Assembly (NCBI RefSeq): GCF_001510895.1
Contig: NZ_LPWA01000126.1
Coordinates: 1-50,148 of the forward strand
Length of the DNA: 50,148 nucleotides
Reading direction: 5' to 3'
DNA from: Mesorhizobium loti
GTDB lineage: Bacteria > Pseudomonadota > Alphaproteobacteria > Rhizobiales > Rhizobiaceae
Notes under the pieces: generated by a model
What the model was told of the DNA's origin: nothing
Database searches by the model: none
The model's input: the letters and a program-made list of their open reading frames with translations, nothing else
In this document: positions 16,857-25,349 of the stretch, in pieces
Layout: the number at the start of each line of letters is the position of its first letter
How positions within the stretch are numbered: position 1 is the stretch's first letter
Translations under genes and position numbers: made by a program

Positions 16857-17642
16857 ATGACAATACGCGCTGTCGTCTGGGGCGAGAATATCCATGAGCG
16901 GACCAATGAGGTGGTCGCCGGCATCTATCCGGAAGGCATGCACGCCACCATCGCCAACGCGCTCTCCACCGACAGGGCGATCTCCGCCTCCACAGCGACG
17001 CTGGAGCAGCCCGAGCACGGTCTGCCGGAGTCCCGTCTCGCCGAGACCGACGTGCTTATCTGGTGGGGCCACAAGGACCATGGCGCCGTCGCCGACGAAG
17101 TGGTCGAGCGCGTCGCTCGCCGCGTCTTCGAAGGCATGGGGCTGATCGTGCTCCATTCCGGTCATTTCTCGAAAATCTTCAAGCGGCTGATGGGCACGCC
17201 CTGCACGCTGAAATGGCGCGAAGCCGGCGAGCGCGAGCGGCTCTGGGTGACGAGCCCCAGTCATCCGATCGCCGAGGGCATCGGCGAGTATTTCGAGCTC
17301 GAGAACGAGGAGATGTATGGCGAGCAGTTCGCCGTGCCGGAGCCGCTGGAGACGGTGTTCATCTCCTGGTTCCAGGGCGGCGAGGTGTTCCGCTCAGGCC
17401 TCACCTACCGGCGCGGCGCCGGCAACGTCTTCTACTTCCGCCCCGGGCACGAGACCTATCCGACCTATCACGATGCGACCGTGCACAAGGTGCTGCGCAA
17501 CGCGGTGAGGTGGGCGCATAACCCGCAAGGGGCAAAGCCGGCCATCCTTGCTGCGCCGAATGTGTCGGTCGACAAGGCGCTGGAGCCGATCGTCGAGCGC
17601 GGCGGCAAGCTGCACGCGGCCGGCGAAGCCGGTTTCCGCTAA
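16857..17642 (+). CDS. ThuA-domain protein (trehalose-utilisation family)
   Basis: A 261-residue ThuA protein: VVWGENIHER at the N-terminus, DVLIWWGHKDHGAVADEVVERV, GLIVLHSGHFSKIFKRLMG, and YRRGAGNVFYFRPGHETYPTYHD are the conserved blocks of this class-I-glutaminase-like fold. In Sinorhizobium meliloti thuA and thuB act in the conversion of trehalose-type disaccharides to 3-keto forms. A Gfo/Idh/MocA oxidoreductase follows 91 bp downstream on the same strand, repeating the thuAB pairing. Transporter genes for trehalose are not in the window, so the substrate may differ. Confidence 0.82.
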   Translation: MTIRAVVWGENIHERTNEVVAGIYPEGMHATIANALSTDRAISASTATLEQPEHGLPESRLAETDVLIWWGHKDHGAVADEVVERVARRVFEGMGLIVLHSGHFSKIFKRLMGTPCTLKWREAGERERLWVTSPSHPIAEGIGEYFELENEEMYGEQFAVPEPLETVFISWFQGGEVFRSGLTYRRGAGNVFYFRPGHETYPTYHDATVHKVLRNAVRWAHNPQGAKPAILAAPNVSVDKALEPIVERGGKLHAAGEAGFR

Positions 17643-17733
17643 TTCCGTAAGAAGTACGCAGCGGTTTTCCGTCTGGAATAGACCATATCCGCTTTATATC
17701 ATTGAATCGAACCAATTCGCTCGGAGAAGCAAA

Positions 17734-18792
17734 ATGCGGCTTTTGATACTTGGTACCGGCTGGATGGCGCAGGAACATGCGCGCCGCTTCAGCGCCATCG
17801 AGGGCGTCGACATCGTCGGCGCCGTCGATGTCGATCCGGCCCGCGTCGGCGAATATGCCGATGCCTACAAGATCCCGAAACGCTTCACCTCGCTGGAGGC
17901 TGCGCTCGACTGGGGCGATTTCGACGCGGTCGCCAATGTCACGCCGGACCGCATCCACCACCCGACCACCATGGCGCTGATTGCCGCCGGCAAGCCGGTG
18001 CTGTGCGAAAAGCCGCTGGCCGAGAATTTCGGCAAGGCGAGCGAGATGGCGGACGCAGCCGAAGCCGCAGGCGTCGTCAACATGGTGAACCTCACCTATC
18101 GCAATGTGGCCGCGCTGCAGAAGGCGCGCCAGATGGTGCAGGCGGGCGAGATCGGCACGGTGCGCCATGTCGAGGCCTCCTATCTGCAAAGCTGGCTGGT
18201 GTCGAAATTCTGGGGCGACTGGCGCACCGATCCGAAATGGCTGTGGCGGCTGTCGCGGGGCCATGGCTCGAATGGCGTGCTCGGTGATGTCGGCATCCAT
18301 ATCCTCGATTTCGCCAGCTATGGCGCCGCGCTCGACATCGACCATGTCTTCTGCCGGCTGCGCGCCTTCGACAAGGCGCCGGGCAATCGCATCGGCGATT
18401 ATGAGCTCGATGCCAATGACAGCTTCGCCATGACGCTCGATTTCGCCAATGGCGCCTTCGGCGTGGTCCATGCCAGCCGCTGGGCGACCGGCCATCTCAA
18501 TGAGCTCAGGCTGCGCATCTATGGCGACAAGGGCGGCATCGAGGTGGTGCACAACCTCAATGGCTCGATGCTGAAGGCCTGCCTTGGCGCCAATGTCGAG
18601 GACGCCAAATGGGAGGAGCTCGACGCCGGCACCGTGCCGACTAACTATCAGCGCTTCGTCGAGGCGGTGAAGAGCGGGGTGCAGACCGAGCCGAACTTCC
18701 GCCACGCCGCGGGCCTGCAAAAGGTGCTGGATCTGGCGGTGGTGTCTGACGAAAAGCGCGCGGAGTTGAGGGCCAACGCGGACACACAGTGA
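17734..18792 (+). CDS. Gfo/Idh/MocA-family NAD(P)-dependent oxidoreductase (ThuB-like)
   Basis: A 352-residue dehydrogenase. The Rossmann site is LILGTGWMAQEHARRF near the N-terminus, followed by the invariant CEKPLAENF (catalytic Lys in EKP), and GDVGIHILDFASYG supplies the active-site Asp/His pair. These enzymes oxidise sugar hydroxyls using NAD(P). GGAGA 6 bp before the ATG at 17734 supports the start. Placement directly after the ThuA gene suggests 3-keto-disaccharide metabolism. The palindromic repeat at 18.8 kb directly follows. Confidence 0.85.
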   Translation: MRLLILGTGWMAQEHARRFSAIEGVDIVGAVDVDPARVGEYADAYKIPKRFTSLEAALDWGDFDAVANVTPDRIHHPTTMALIAAGKPVLCEKPLAENFGKASEMADAAEAAGVVNMVNLTYRNVAALQKARQMVQAGEIGTVRHVEASYLQSWLVSKFWGDWRTDPKWLWRLSRGHGSNGVLGDVGIHILDFASYGAALDIDHVFCRLRAFDKAPGNRIGDYELDANDSFAMTLDFANGAFGVVHASRWATGHLNELRLRIYGDKGGIEVVHNLNGSMLKACLGANVEDAKWEELDAGTVPTNYQRFVEAVKSGVQTEPNFRHAAGLQKVLDLAVVSDEKRAELRANADTQ

Positions 18793-18802
18793 GGCTGGAG
18801 CG

Positions 18803-18985
18803 CTGATCTCCCCCCTTGCGGGGGAGATGCCCGGCAGGGCAGAGGGGGTACTGTCCCGCCGGCGTGTCAGCTCCCGCCGTCGCGTCAGCCGATGAAGGTT
18901 GGGGGAACGAAGTCGTCTAGGTCGGCGATCCTTCACACCCCCCTCCGTCCTGCCGGACATCTCCCCCCGCAAGGGGGGAGATTGG
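18803..18985. repeat. Mesorhizobium-type palindromic repeat, copy 1
   Basis: Left arm 18803-18849 (TGATCTCCCCCCTTGCGGGG...CAGAGGGGG) and right arm 18936-18985 (CCCCCCTCCGTCC...GGGGGGAGATTGG) are inverted copies with a variable centre. It lies between convergent genes and could end transcription from both sides. Confidence 0.8.
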
Positions 18986-18988
18986 CTG

Positions 18989-19714
18989 TCATCGTCCGCC
19001 GCGATAAATCGCCACCGCCGCCGCCACCAGCGCCGCATTGCCATCGGCAATACTGCCGTCTGGCAGTTCCTTCCCGTCCTCCAGCCCGACGCGCGTCGAG
19101 AACTTGTGCGCCGCCGCCCGTTCGACGAACGGCCAAACCGTCGCGTTCTCGCCATGCAGCAGGATCGAGCGCCGGATGCCTTCGCGCTGCAGCACCTTTT
19201 CGATGCCTTCGGCGACCGCGAAGGCCTCGTCCAGCGCCTGCTCCGAAATCTCGATCAGCACGCGCAGCACCCGCCCGCCATGGTCGAGGCTGGCCAGCCT
19301 GAGCGCATCGCCGATCGATGCGAGCCCGGCTTCGATGCCGACGCCGCGGTCGCGCAGGGTCTCCATCACCTCGGGCGCCGCCGCCTCGCTGAGGTTGACG
19401 GAGGCGTAGTCGGGCAGCTCATGCCAGCCGGCGATGGCCGCCAGCGTGCGTCGGTCGTCTTTCTCGATCCAGGCGCCCGTGGAGACGCCAATCAGCGTGC
19501 CCGGACAGGCGCGGCGCAGCGCCGCCACCGTCCGGTCCATCGCTTCCGGCGCCAGGCTTTCCAGGCCGTCGGCGCCGCGCGCATGGACATGCAGTTCGGC
19601 CGCGCCCGCCGCGATCGAGGCGGCGCCGTCGCCCGCCATGGCGTGCGCATCTAGCGGCAGTGCTGGATGGAAATCGGCAGGGCGGGCGCCGTTGATGCAA
19701 GCCTGGACGATCAT
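18989..19714 (-). CDS. BKACE-family beta-keto acid cleavage enzyme
   Basis: A 241-residue TIM-barrel protein of the 3-keto-5-aminohexanoate cleavage family (DUF849). It has the metal-binding ELHVHARG (His42, His44), the GVSTGAWIE block and LLHGENATVWPFVERA. Family members condense a beta-keto acid with acetyl-CoA using Zn. This one is short compared with the usual 270-310 residues, so the substrate pocket may differ. The start at 19714 (MIVQACINGAR) is the typical N-terminus. It is flanked on both sides by palindromic repeats and appears monocistronic. Confidence 0.78.
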   Translation of the reverse strand: MIVQACINGARPADFHPALPLDAHAMAGDGAASIAAGAAELHVHARGADGLESLAPEAMDRTVAALRRACPGTLIGVSTGAWIEKDDRRTLAAIAGWHELPDYASVNLSEAAAPEVMETLRDRGVGIEAGLASIGDALRLASLDHGGRVLRVLIEISEQALDEAFAVAEGIEKVLQREGIRRSILLHGENATVWPFVERAAAHKFSTRVGLEDGKELPDGSIADGNAALVAAAVAIYRGGR

Positions 19715-19820
19715 GGCGATGATCTCTGTTCAGGGCCAAGTCTAGCGCAGGGGAGCGTCGAAGTCTCCTGACTAGGGGGAGCGATAAGGGATGATCTCGG
19801 CAACGCCGCGTTCTGTCGCG

Positions 19821-19984
19821 CCACCCTCTGTCCTGCCGGACATCTCCCCCCTTGTGAGACCCACAAGGGGGAGATCAAATGTCACGCCGCTTTCGCCAAT
19901 CGCCAACGTTGGAGGAGATGCGACGCCGCGGAAGCTGCCAATCTCCCCCCTTGTGGGGGATATGTCCGGGCGGACAGAGGGGGG
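19821..19984. repeat. Mesorhizobium-type palindromic repeat, copy 2
   Basis: The two arms (CCACCCTCTGTCCTGCCGGA... and ...CCGGGCGGACAGAGGGGGG) are inverted around a central stretch, with an internal CTTGTG-AGACCC-ACAAG loop in the left arm. This occupies most of the 320-bp gap between the BKACE-like gene and the HxlR regulator. Nothing else is seen in that gap. Confidence 0.75.
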
Positions 19985-20034
19985 CGCCGTAGAAAGCCGA
20001 GTCCGGCGACTAGCTTTCGACTGCAGCCCACGCC

Positions 20035-20451
20035 TTACCCCAAATGCTCCCTCCTCAGCCTCTCCTTCATCTGCCCGATCGCCGGCTCGCCACCCGCCGC
20101 GAGTTCCTTGGCAATCCGAGCCAAATCATCGTCCGCCTTGCGATATCTGCTGCCCCAGACGCCGAGCGTCGCCAGCACCGGCAGCAGGTCGATGCCGGCC
20201 TCGGTTAGCCGGTAGATCGCCTTCAGCCCGTGAGATGGATCTTCGCTGCGGGTGAGGATGCCTTCGTCCTGCAGCGTCTGCAGCCGCTCGGCCAGCGTTC
20301 GCGACGAGATGCCTTCGTCCGATTGCAGGAACTCGCGAAAATGCCTTTTCCCGGCAAAGACCAGGTCGCGGATGATGAGCAGCGTCCAGCGGTCGCCGAG
20401 CAATTCGAGCGACAGGCTGATCGGGCAGCCCGACCTATCCCTGGTCGACAT
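20035..20451 (-). CDS. HxlR-family transcriptional regulator
   Basis: A 138-residue winged-helix regulator with the HxlR signature CPISLSLELLGDRWTLLIIRDL (Cys9 onward), HFREF, ISSRTLAERLQTLQDEGIL and YRLTEAG. HxlR proteins are dimeric and often sense aldehydes or redox state through this cysteine. It is divergent from a DHFR-like gene with 107 bp between starts, and probably represses that gene and itself. Confidence 0.88.
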   Translation of the reverse strand: MSTRDRSGCPISLSLELLGDRWTLLIIRDLVFAGKRHFREFLQSDEGISSRTLAERLQTLQDEGILTRSEDPSHGLKAIYRLTEAGIDLLPVLATLGVWGSRYRKADDDLARIAKELAAGGEPAIGQMKERLRREHLG

Positions 20452-20558
20452 GGGTCTATGGTTCCATTCTTAAATCACTTTACTATTGACATCATCGCTA
20501 TTGCACGTCAAATGGTTCCGAAAGTAAATCGTTTGTCGGATACGAGGAGGATCGCGCT
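20452..20558. promoter_or_regulatory. Divergent hxlR / DHFR-like promoter-operator region
   Basis: This AT-rich 107-bp spacer contains ATGGTTCC twice (20459 and 20513), each followed within about 15 bp by an AAATC or TTTAC/GTAAATC stretch. A TTGACA -35-like box lies at 20486-20491. On the other strand TTGACG occurs at about 20504-20509. Two overlapping promoters and a repeated operator are plausible. The plus-strand gene has GAGGAGG 8 bp before its ATG. Confidence 0.45.
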
Positions 20559-21146
20559 ATGAAAGAGCTCATCCTGCAGATGCAGATATCGGTCGACGGC
20601 TTCGTCGGCGCCGATGAAGGCCATCGCTGGCAACTCTGGGAGTGGGGCGACGAGAGCGACTGGGACGACGAGTTGAAGCGGGACTTCAACGCCGTCTTCG
20701 AAACCGTCGACACCGTTCTGCTCAGCCGCAAGATGGCGGAAGAGGGCTACCTCAACCACTGGGGCAATGCGGCGAGGAAACACCCGAAGGACCGCTTCTA
20801 TGCCTTCGCCAAGCGCATCGTCGAAGCTCAGAAGGTGGTGCTGAGCGACAGGCTGAAGGCTTCGCGGTGGGAACGCACAAGGGTCGCCAGCGGCGACCTG
20901 CCGCGCGAGGTCGGCGCGCTGAAGGCCAGCGCGGGCGGCAACATCGCCGTGTTCGGCGGCGCCGGTTTCGCCTCGGCGTTGATCGCTGCCGGTCTGGTCG
21001 ACGAGTTCCAGCTCTTCATCAACCCGGCGGTGCTGGGCGGCGGCCGCCGCATCTTCGATCAGGGCGGCTTCACCAGGCTGAAGCTCCTCGGCTCGAAAGC
21101 CTATGCCTGCGGCATGGTGGTGAACCGCTATGCGCCGGCCGGGTGA
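20559..21146 (+). CDS. Dihydrofolate reductase-family (RibD C-terminal-like) protein
   Basis: A 195-residue protein starting MKELILQMQISVDGFVGA, the typical opening of RibD-C/DHFR-fold proteins. It has VDTVLLSRKMAEEGYLNHW, GGNIAVFGGAGFASALIAAGLVDE (nucleotide-binding loop) and FINPAVLGGGRRIFD. These proteins bind NADPH; most members of the group have no known substrate. Divergent from the HxlR regulator, which is probably its controller. Start supported by GAGGAGG. Confidence 0.85.
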   Translation: MKELILQMQISVDGFVGADEGHRWQLWEWGDESDWDDELKRDFNAVFETVDTVLLSRKMAEEGYLNHWGNAARKHPKDRFYAFAKRIVEAQKVVLSDRLKASRWERTRVASGDLPREVGALKASAGGNIAVFGGAGFASALIAAGLVDEFQLFINPAVLGGGRRIFDQGGFTRLKLLGSKAYACGMVVNRYAPAG

Positions 21147-21235
21147 ATGACCTGAATCAATCTGGCAGCGTGCCGCCTCAACCGCTTGTTCGCGTGCACT
21201 TTTCCGGGAGGAAGGGGAACTGTCCGGAATCCGCC

Positions 21236-21430
21236 TTACTGGCCTTGACGAGACCCCAGCACATTGGTTTTCCGGCATCCCGCCTCATCATTGGTCGCGG
21301 CCGCGAGCCGCAGAGCTTCATGCGACGTCAGGCCAATGAGTACGCGACCGCCAAATTCGGCGGGCCCCTCATTGGCCGTATCAAACACCGTCCAACTGTC
21401 GGTCGGATCCCGTAACGCGACGAATCTCAT
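21236..21430 (-). CDS. Small conserved-type hypothetical protein
   Basis: A 64-residue frame, MRFVALRDPTDSWTVFDTANE..., with a compact hydrophilic sequence and a C-terminal helix (TSHEALRLAAATNDEAG). Composition and codon use are gene-like and I recall similar short proteins in rhizobia, but no function is known. The start at 21430 is chosen because GGAG lies just upstream; 21442 is the alternative. Confidence 0.55.
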   Translation of the reverse strand: MRFVALRDPTDSWTVFDTANEGPAEFGGRVLIGLTSHEALRLAAATNDEAGCRKTNVLGSRQGQ

Positions 21431-21566
21431 CCGAGACTCCATCCATGAAGAGCCTCTAATATAGAAGGCGTTTCATGGCGCTCCTATGATCTAGCCCACA
21501 TACGCTTTTGTCCGATTCGGTGCCGGACGGCAAATCCGCACCATGCGCTCGGGCAACGCAGCGCCG

Positions 21567-22828
21567 TCACTGTCCCGCCTGGTCCGCATCCGTCAGCGTG
21601 CCGAGGAAGGCGACGATGTCGTCGATCTCGGCGTCCGTCAGCGCCGGCTTGTCGCCGGGTTTCTTGCCGTTGAAGGGCGGGTCGGTGTTGAGGTTTGCCC
21701 AGTAAGCTTTTGGGAGGTCGTCGAATTTGTTGACCGTGCCGTCGGCGTTCTTCGGATACCAGCGGCCGGGGTCGCTGTCGCGGCTGGCGTAGAAGGCGAC
21801 CGCCTCGCGCAGGGTATGGAAATAGCCGTTGTGGAAGAAGCTTTTGCGCAGCGCGACATTGCGCAGTGTCGGCGTCTTGAACAGGCCGCAATATTCAGGC
21901 CGCCCCTTGAAATCGGTGCGCAGCGGCCCGCACAGGCCGAGGTCGAAATAGCCGGGATCTGCGTTGGCGGGGATCGCCGGGTTGCGCGGCACGGCGATCG
22001 CGATCAGCCCGAAATCGGTGAATTGCGGCGGCTCGCCGTCATTGGCGGGCTCGCTCAGATGGCAGCTCGCGCAATTGCCCTTGTTCTCGTCTTCGAACAG
22101 CGCGCGGCCGCGCAACTCCTGCGCGCTGAGCTGCGCCTTGCCAGCAAGAAAGGCGTCGTAGCGGCTGGAATAGGGATAGAAATCGGCGCTGCTCTGCTCG
22201 AAGGTGCCGAGCGCTTCGACCGCGGCGTCGAAGGCATCCTGCGGGTGCTCGAACACATCGGCGCCGAACGCCGCCTTGAAGGCATCGGCATAGGGCGCCT
22301 TGCGCAGCGCCGCGACCACGGCGCCCTCATCCTTGTTGCCCATCTCGAACGGCGACAGCAGCGGGATCCTCGCCTGGTCCTTGCCATGGTCGGCGCGGCC
22401 GTCCCAGGTCAGCCCGCCGGTCGGGCCGTTGTCGACGCTCTCGTCGCCCTCGTCCTCGGAGTCGTAGAAATGCTCGGTGAAGGCGGGCGCCGCCTGCAGG
22501 TAGCGCAGCGACGGCACCGCGCGCTGGCCCGGCTGGTCGAGGTTGGGTCCGCCCATCTCGACCGGCGAGGCCGAAGCGGGGCCGAAGGCATGGTTGGGAT
22601 CGTGGCAGGACGAACAGGCCTGCTTACCGGAGGCGGACAGCGACGGGTCGAAGAACATCTGCCGCCCGAGCGCCGTCAGTGCCTCGGCGCGCGCGAAGGC
22701 TTCCTGCCGTGACATCGGGCCGGGGTGGGCGCTGCCCGCCGGCGCCGCTGTGTTCGCAGGCGCGGCGAAGCCAATATCGATGCCGCTGCGAGGGCGATCG
22801 CCTGGCTTTTCCATCGTCCCATCGTCAT
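21567..22828 (-). CDS. Di-haem cytochrome c peroxidase / MauG-family protein (frameshift in signal peptide)
   Basis: About 420 residues when repaired. Two haem-attachment motifs are present, CSSCHD and CASCHL, with LGRQMFFDPSLSASGKQACSSCH, LTWDGRADH and FKTPTLRNVALRKSFFHNGYFHTLREAV, all characteristic of the CcP/MauG family. These periplasmic enzymes reduce peroxide or modify partner proteins. The natural start at 22828 (MTMGRWKSQAIALAAASILA) encodes an export signal that falls out of frame near 22769. One added C (GGCTTCG to GGCCTTCG) links it to FAAPANTAAP. It is divergent from the phosphoesterase gene, 206 bp away. Confidence 0.85.
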
Positions 22829-23034
22829 CGGTACCCCACCTGAATCCTGCCGGGAAGTAAGATCGCAGTGCAACGGATTGATGACCGGTCGTCGCGCTCA
22901 CGAAACCGTGTTTGCACGAGCTGGAAATGTCACAAAGGTGATAAGGCATCGAAGTAGCTGGGTCCATGCCTGTTCGTTGTTCCGGCACATACATTGCTCC
23001 TCCAGCCATTCCCCAGCCACGAGGCATTTTCCCA
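22829..23034. promoter_or_regulatory. Divergent promoter region, peroxidase / phosphoesterase
   Basis: The 206-bp spacer must carry both promoters. At about 22928-22943 the sequence ATGTCACAAAGGTGATAA contains an approximate dyad TGTCAC / GTGATA that could be an operator. It is not a convincing Pho box (no tandem CTGTCAT). No consensus -35/-10 stands out. Confidence 0.3.
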
Positions 23035-24567
23035 ATGATCCGGTCCCTTCTTTCTCTTTGCCTCGCCTCGACGGCGCTGGCATCGCTCACCGCTGCTGCC
23101 CAGGCGGCTCCTCCCGGCTATGACAAGATCGACACCGTCGTCGTGATCTATGCCGAGAACCGCAGCTTCGATAATCTCTATGGCGGCTTCCCCGGCGCCA
23201 ATGGTCTTTCGAATGTCTCGGCCGATGAGGCGCGCCAGCTCGACCGCGACGGCAAGCCCCTTGCCGAGCTGCCGCCGGCCTGGGGCGGGCTGACCGGCAA
23301 GGGCGTGACTCCGGCGGTGACGGAGGCCCAGACCGCGCATCTCGCCAACGCCGTCTTCGCCATCGACGATCCCAAGGGTTTCAACGAGGGCACCAACGTC
23401 ATCACGCATGACCTCTGGCACCGGTTCTATCAGGAGCAGATGCAGATCGACGAAGGCCGGAACGACAAGTTCGTCGCCTGGGCCGATTCCGGCTCGCTGG
23501 TGATGGGCCATTATGACGGCTCTGTGCTGCCGATGTGGGCGGTGGCCAAGAAATACGTGCTTGCCGACAATTTCTTCCAGGGTGCCTTTGGCGGCTCCTT
23601 CCTCAACCACTTCATGCTGGCCTGCGCCTGCGCGGCGTTCTACCCGCATGCCGACACCAGTCCGGTGAAGGGCCAGATCGCCGTCGTCGAGCCCGATGGC
23701 GTGACGCTGAAGGCGGCCGACAACTCGCCGGCCTCCGCACTTGGCGGCGTGCCGAAATTCGCCAATGACGGCGCGATCACGCCCGACTTCTACGCCGTCA
23801 ACACCATGCAGCCGCCTTACCAGCCGAGTGCCAACAAGCCGGCCGAGGGCGGCGACAAGGCGTTCGCCGACCCGGCGGCGCCGACCACGCTGCCGCCGCA
23901 GCACGACATCACCATCGGCGATCTGCTTTCGCTGAAGGGTGTGAGCTGGGCCTGGTATTCAGGCGCCTGGCAGGCCGCGCTCGACGGCAAGAACGCCACG
24001 CCGGTGCCGAACTTTCAGTTCCACCACCAGCCGTTCAACTATTTCGCGGCCTACGCGCCTGGCGCGGCCGCGCGGGCCGAGCATCTCAGGGACGGCGGCC
24101 TCGACGGCGTCGAGTTCATCAAGGCGATCGACGACGGCAAGCTTCCGGCCGTCACCTTCTACAAGCCGCAGGGCAATCTCAACGAGCATGGCGGCTATGC
24201 CGACGTGTCCTCCGGCGACAAGCATCTCGCCGACCTCGTCGCGCATCTGGAGAAGAGCCCGCAATGGCAGCATATGCTGGTTGTCGTCACCTATGACGAG
24301 AATGGCGGCTTCCGGGACCATGTCGCGCCGCCCAAGGCCGACCGCTGGGGCCCGGGCAACCGCATCCCGGCCTTCATCATCTCGCCCTACGCGAAGATGG
24401 GCACGGTCGACCACACGCAGTACGACACCACCTCGATACTGCGCTTCATCACCGCCCGCTACGACCTGCCGGTGCTGCCCGGCCTCGTCGCCCGCGACAA
24501 GGCGCTGGCCGCGAACAGCGAGCCGCCGATGGGTGATCTCGCCGCCGCGCTCGATTTGACAAAGTAG
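23035..24567 (+). CDS. Secreted phosphoesterase, acid phosphatase / phospholipase C superfamily
   Basis: A 510-residue exported protein of the PF04185 phosphoesterase family. Signal peptide residues 1-24 (MIRSLLSLCLASTALASLTAAAQA) are followed by VVVIYAENRSFDNLYGGFPG, the metal/nucleophile region. FQGAFGGSFLNHFML follows, and late come VVVTYDENGGFRDHVAPP and GNRIPAFIISPYAKMG, conserved in AcpA-like acid phosphatases and non-haemolytic phospholipases C. It likely releases phosphate from organic phosphates or phospholipids in the periplasm. The start at 23035 gives the canonical signal; no second gene follows before a repeat block. Confidence 0.88.
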   Translation: MIRSLLSLCLASTALASLTAAAQAAPPGYDKIDTVVVIYAENRSFDNLYGGFPGANGLSNVSADEARQLDRDGKPLAELPPAWGGLTGKGVTPAVTEAQTAHLANAVFAIDDPKGFNEGTNVITHDLWHRFYQEQMQIDEGRNDKFVAWADSGSLVMGHYDGSVLPMWAVAKKYVLADNFFQGAFGGSFLNHFMLACACAAFYPHADTSPVKGQIAVVEPDGVTLKAADNSPASALGGVPKFANDGAITPDFYAVNTMQPPYQPSANKPAEGGDKAFADPAAPTTLPPQHDITIGDLLSLKGVSWAWYSGAWQAALDGKNATPVPNFQFHHQPFNYFAAYAPGAAARAEHLRDGGLDGVEFIKAIDDGKLPAVTFYKPQGNLNEHGGYADVSSGDKHLADLVAHLEKSPQWQHMLVVVTYDENGGFRDHVAPPKADRWGPGNRIPAFIISPYAKMGTVDHTQYDTTSILRFITARYDLPVLPGLVARDKALAANSEPPMGDLAAALDLTK

Positions 24568-24570
24568 CCT

Positions 24571-24860
24571 TTTCCTCTTCCCTCGCGAATGCGGGGGGAG
24601 AGGTGGTCGCGCAGCGGCAGGAGTGGGGGCTTTCGTAGGGCGTCGACCCCAACCGGCAAACGCCGCGCCGGCCCTCATCCGCCCTTCGGGCACGTTCTCC
24701 TCGTATAGTGACGGGGAGAAGGGGAAGCCGCGCCACTTACGATTCTCATCGAACGTTGGCGATTGGCGAAATCCCTCGTGACAGCCCTTTCTCCCCGTCA
24801 CTATACAGGGAGAAATGTCCGGCAGGACAATGAGGGGCAGCGCCGAACCTTGGCGATTGC
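24571..24860. repeat. Palindromic repeat block, copy 3 (composite)
   Basis: Fills most of the 354-bp gap between the phosphoesterase and OsmC genes. Arms include GGGGGGAGAGGTGG...CAGGAGTGGGGG near 24590-24630 and TTTCTCCCCGTCACTATAC near 24788, which mirrors GTATAGTGACGGGGAGAA near 24703-24720. CGAACGTTGGCGATTGGCGA near 24752 resembles GCCAATCGCCAACGTTGG near 19895-19912. No gene is seen. Confidence 0.65.
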
Positions 24861-24921
24861 CGACATGAATCTCGGTCCGCTATGACAGGCCAACAGCCAG
24901 CAATCGGGCCGAGGACATGCC

Positions 24922-25344
24922 ATGAGTGAATTAAAGATCAGAACCCGTACGACCGGCGCGCTTGCCGTCCTGCCGCCCGGCGGCCTGCCTTCGGTAACAA
25001 CGCCGACCGGCGGCTCGGTCGACGTCGTGACTTCGGTCAGCGCGCCGGGATTCAACCCGCTCGACCTGCTCTACGCCTCCTTGGCCGCCTGCATGGTGCT
25101 CAGTGCCCGCATCGCGGCAACCCGCCTCGGCATCGCCGACCGGCTTGGCGAGGTGAGGGCCGATGTCAGCGGCGAGAAAGCGAAGGACGAGCCGTCGCGG
25201 GTCGAGACGTTCAACATCAGGCTGGAGATCGCCGGCGATCTCGACGCCGTCACCAGGCAGCGCATCGTCGAGGATGCCGAGGCGATCTGCACCGTCTCCA
25301 ACACGCTGCGCGGCGCGCCGGCACTGCACGCGACGCTGGGGTGA
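24922..25344 (+). CDS. OsmC-family peroxiredoxin-like protein
   Basis: A 140-residue OsmC/Ohr-fold protein. The two conserved redox cysteines are Cys57 (LAACMVLSAR) and Cys123 (EAICTVSNTLR), the pair that reduces organic hydroperoxides in this family. NPLDLLYASLAACM is the family core motif. Its stop lies 5 bp before the ATG of the CMD-like gene, so the two are probably one operon. A role in peroxide or reactive electrophile defence is expected. Confidence 0.85.
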   Translation: MSELKIRTRTTGALAVLPPGGLPSVTTPTGGSVDVVTSVSAPGFNPLDLLYASLAACMVLSARIAATRLGIADRLGEVRADVSGEKAKDEPSRVETFNIRLEIAGDLDAVTRQRIVEDAEAICTVSNTLRGAPALHATLG

Positions 25345-25349
25345 GGGCG

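Noticed and set aside
22928..22944. Pho box before the phosphoesterase
   Set aside because: The sequence lacks the tandem CTGTCAT direct repeat needed for PhoB binding.
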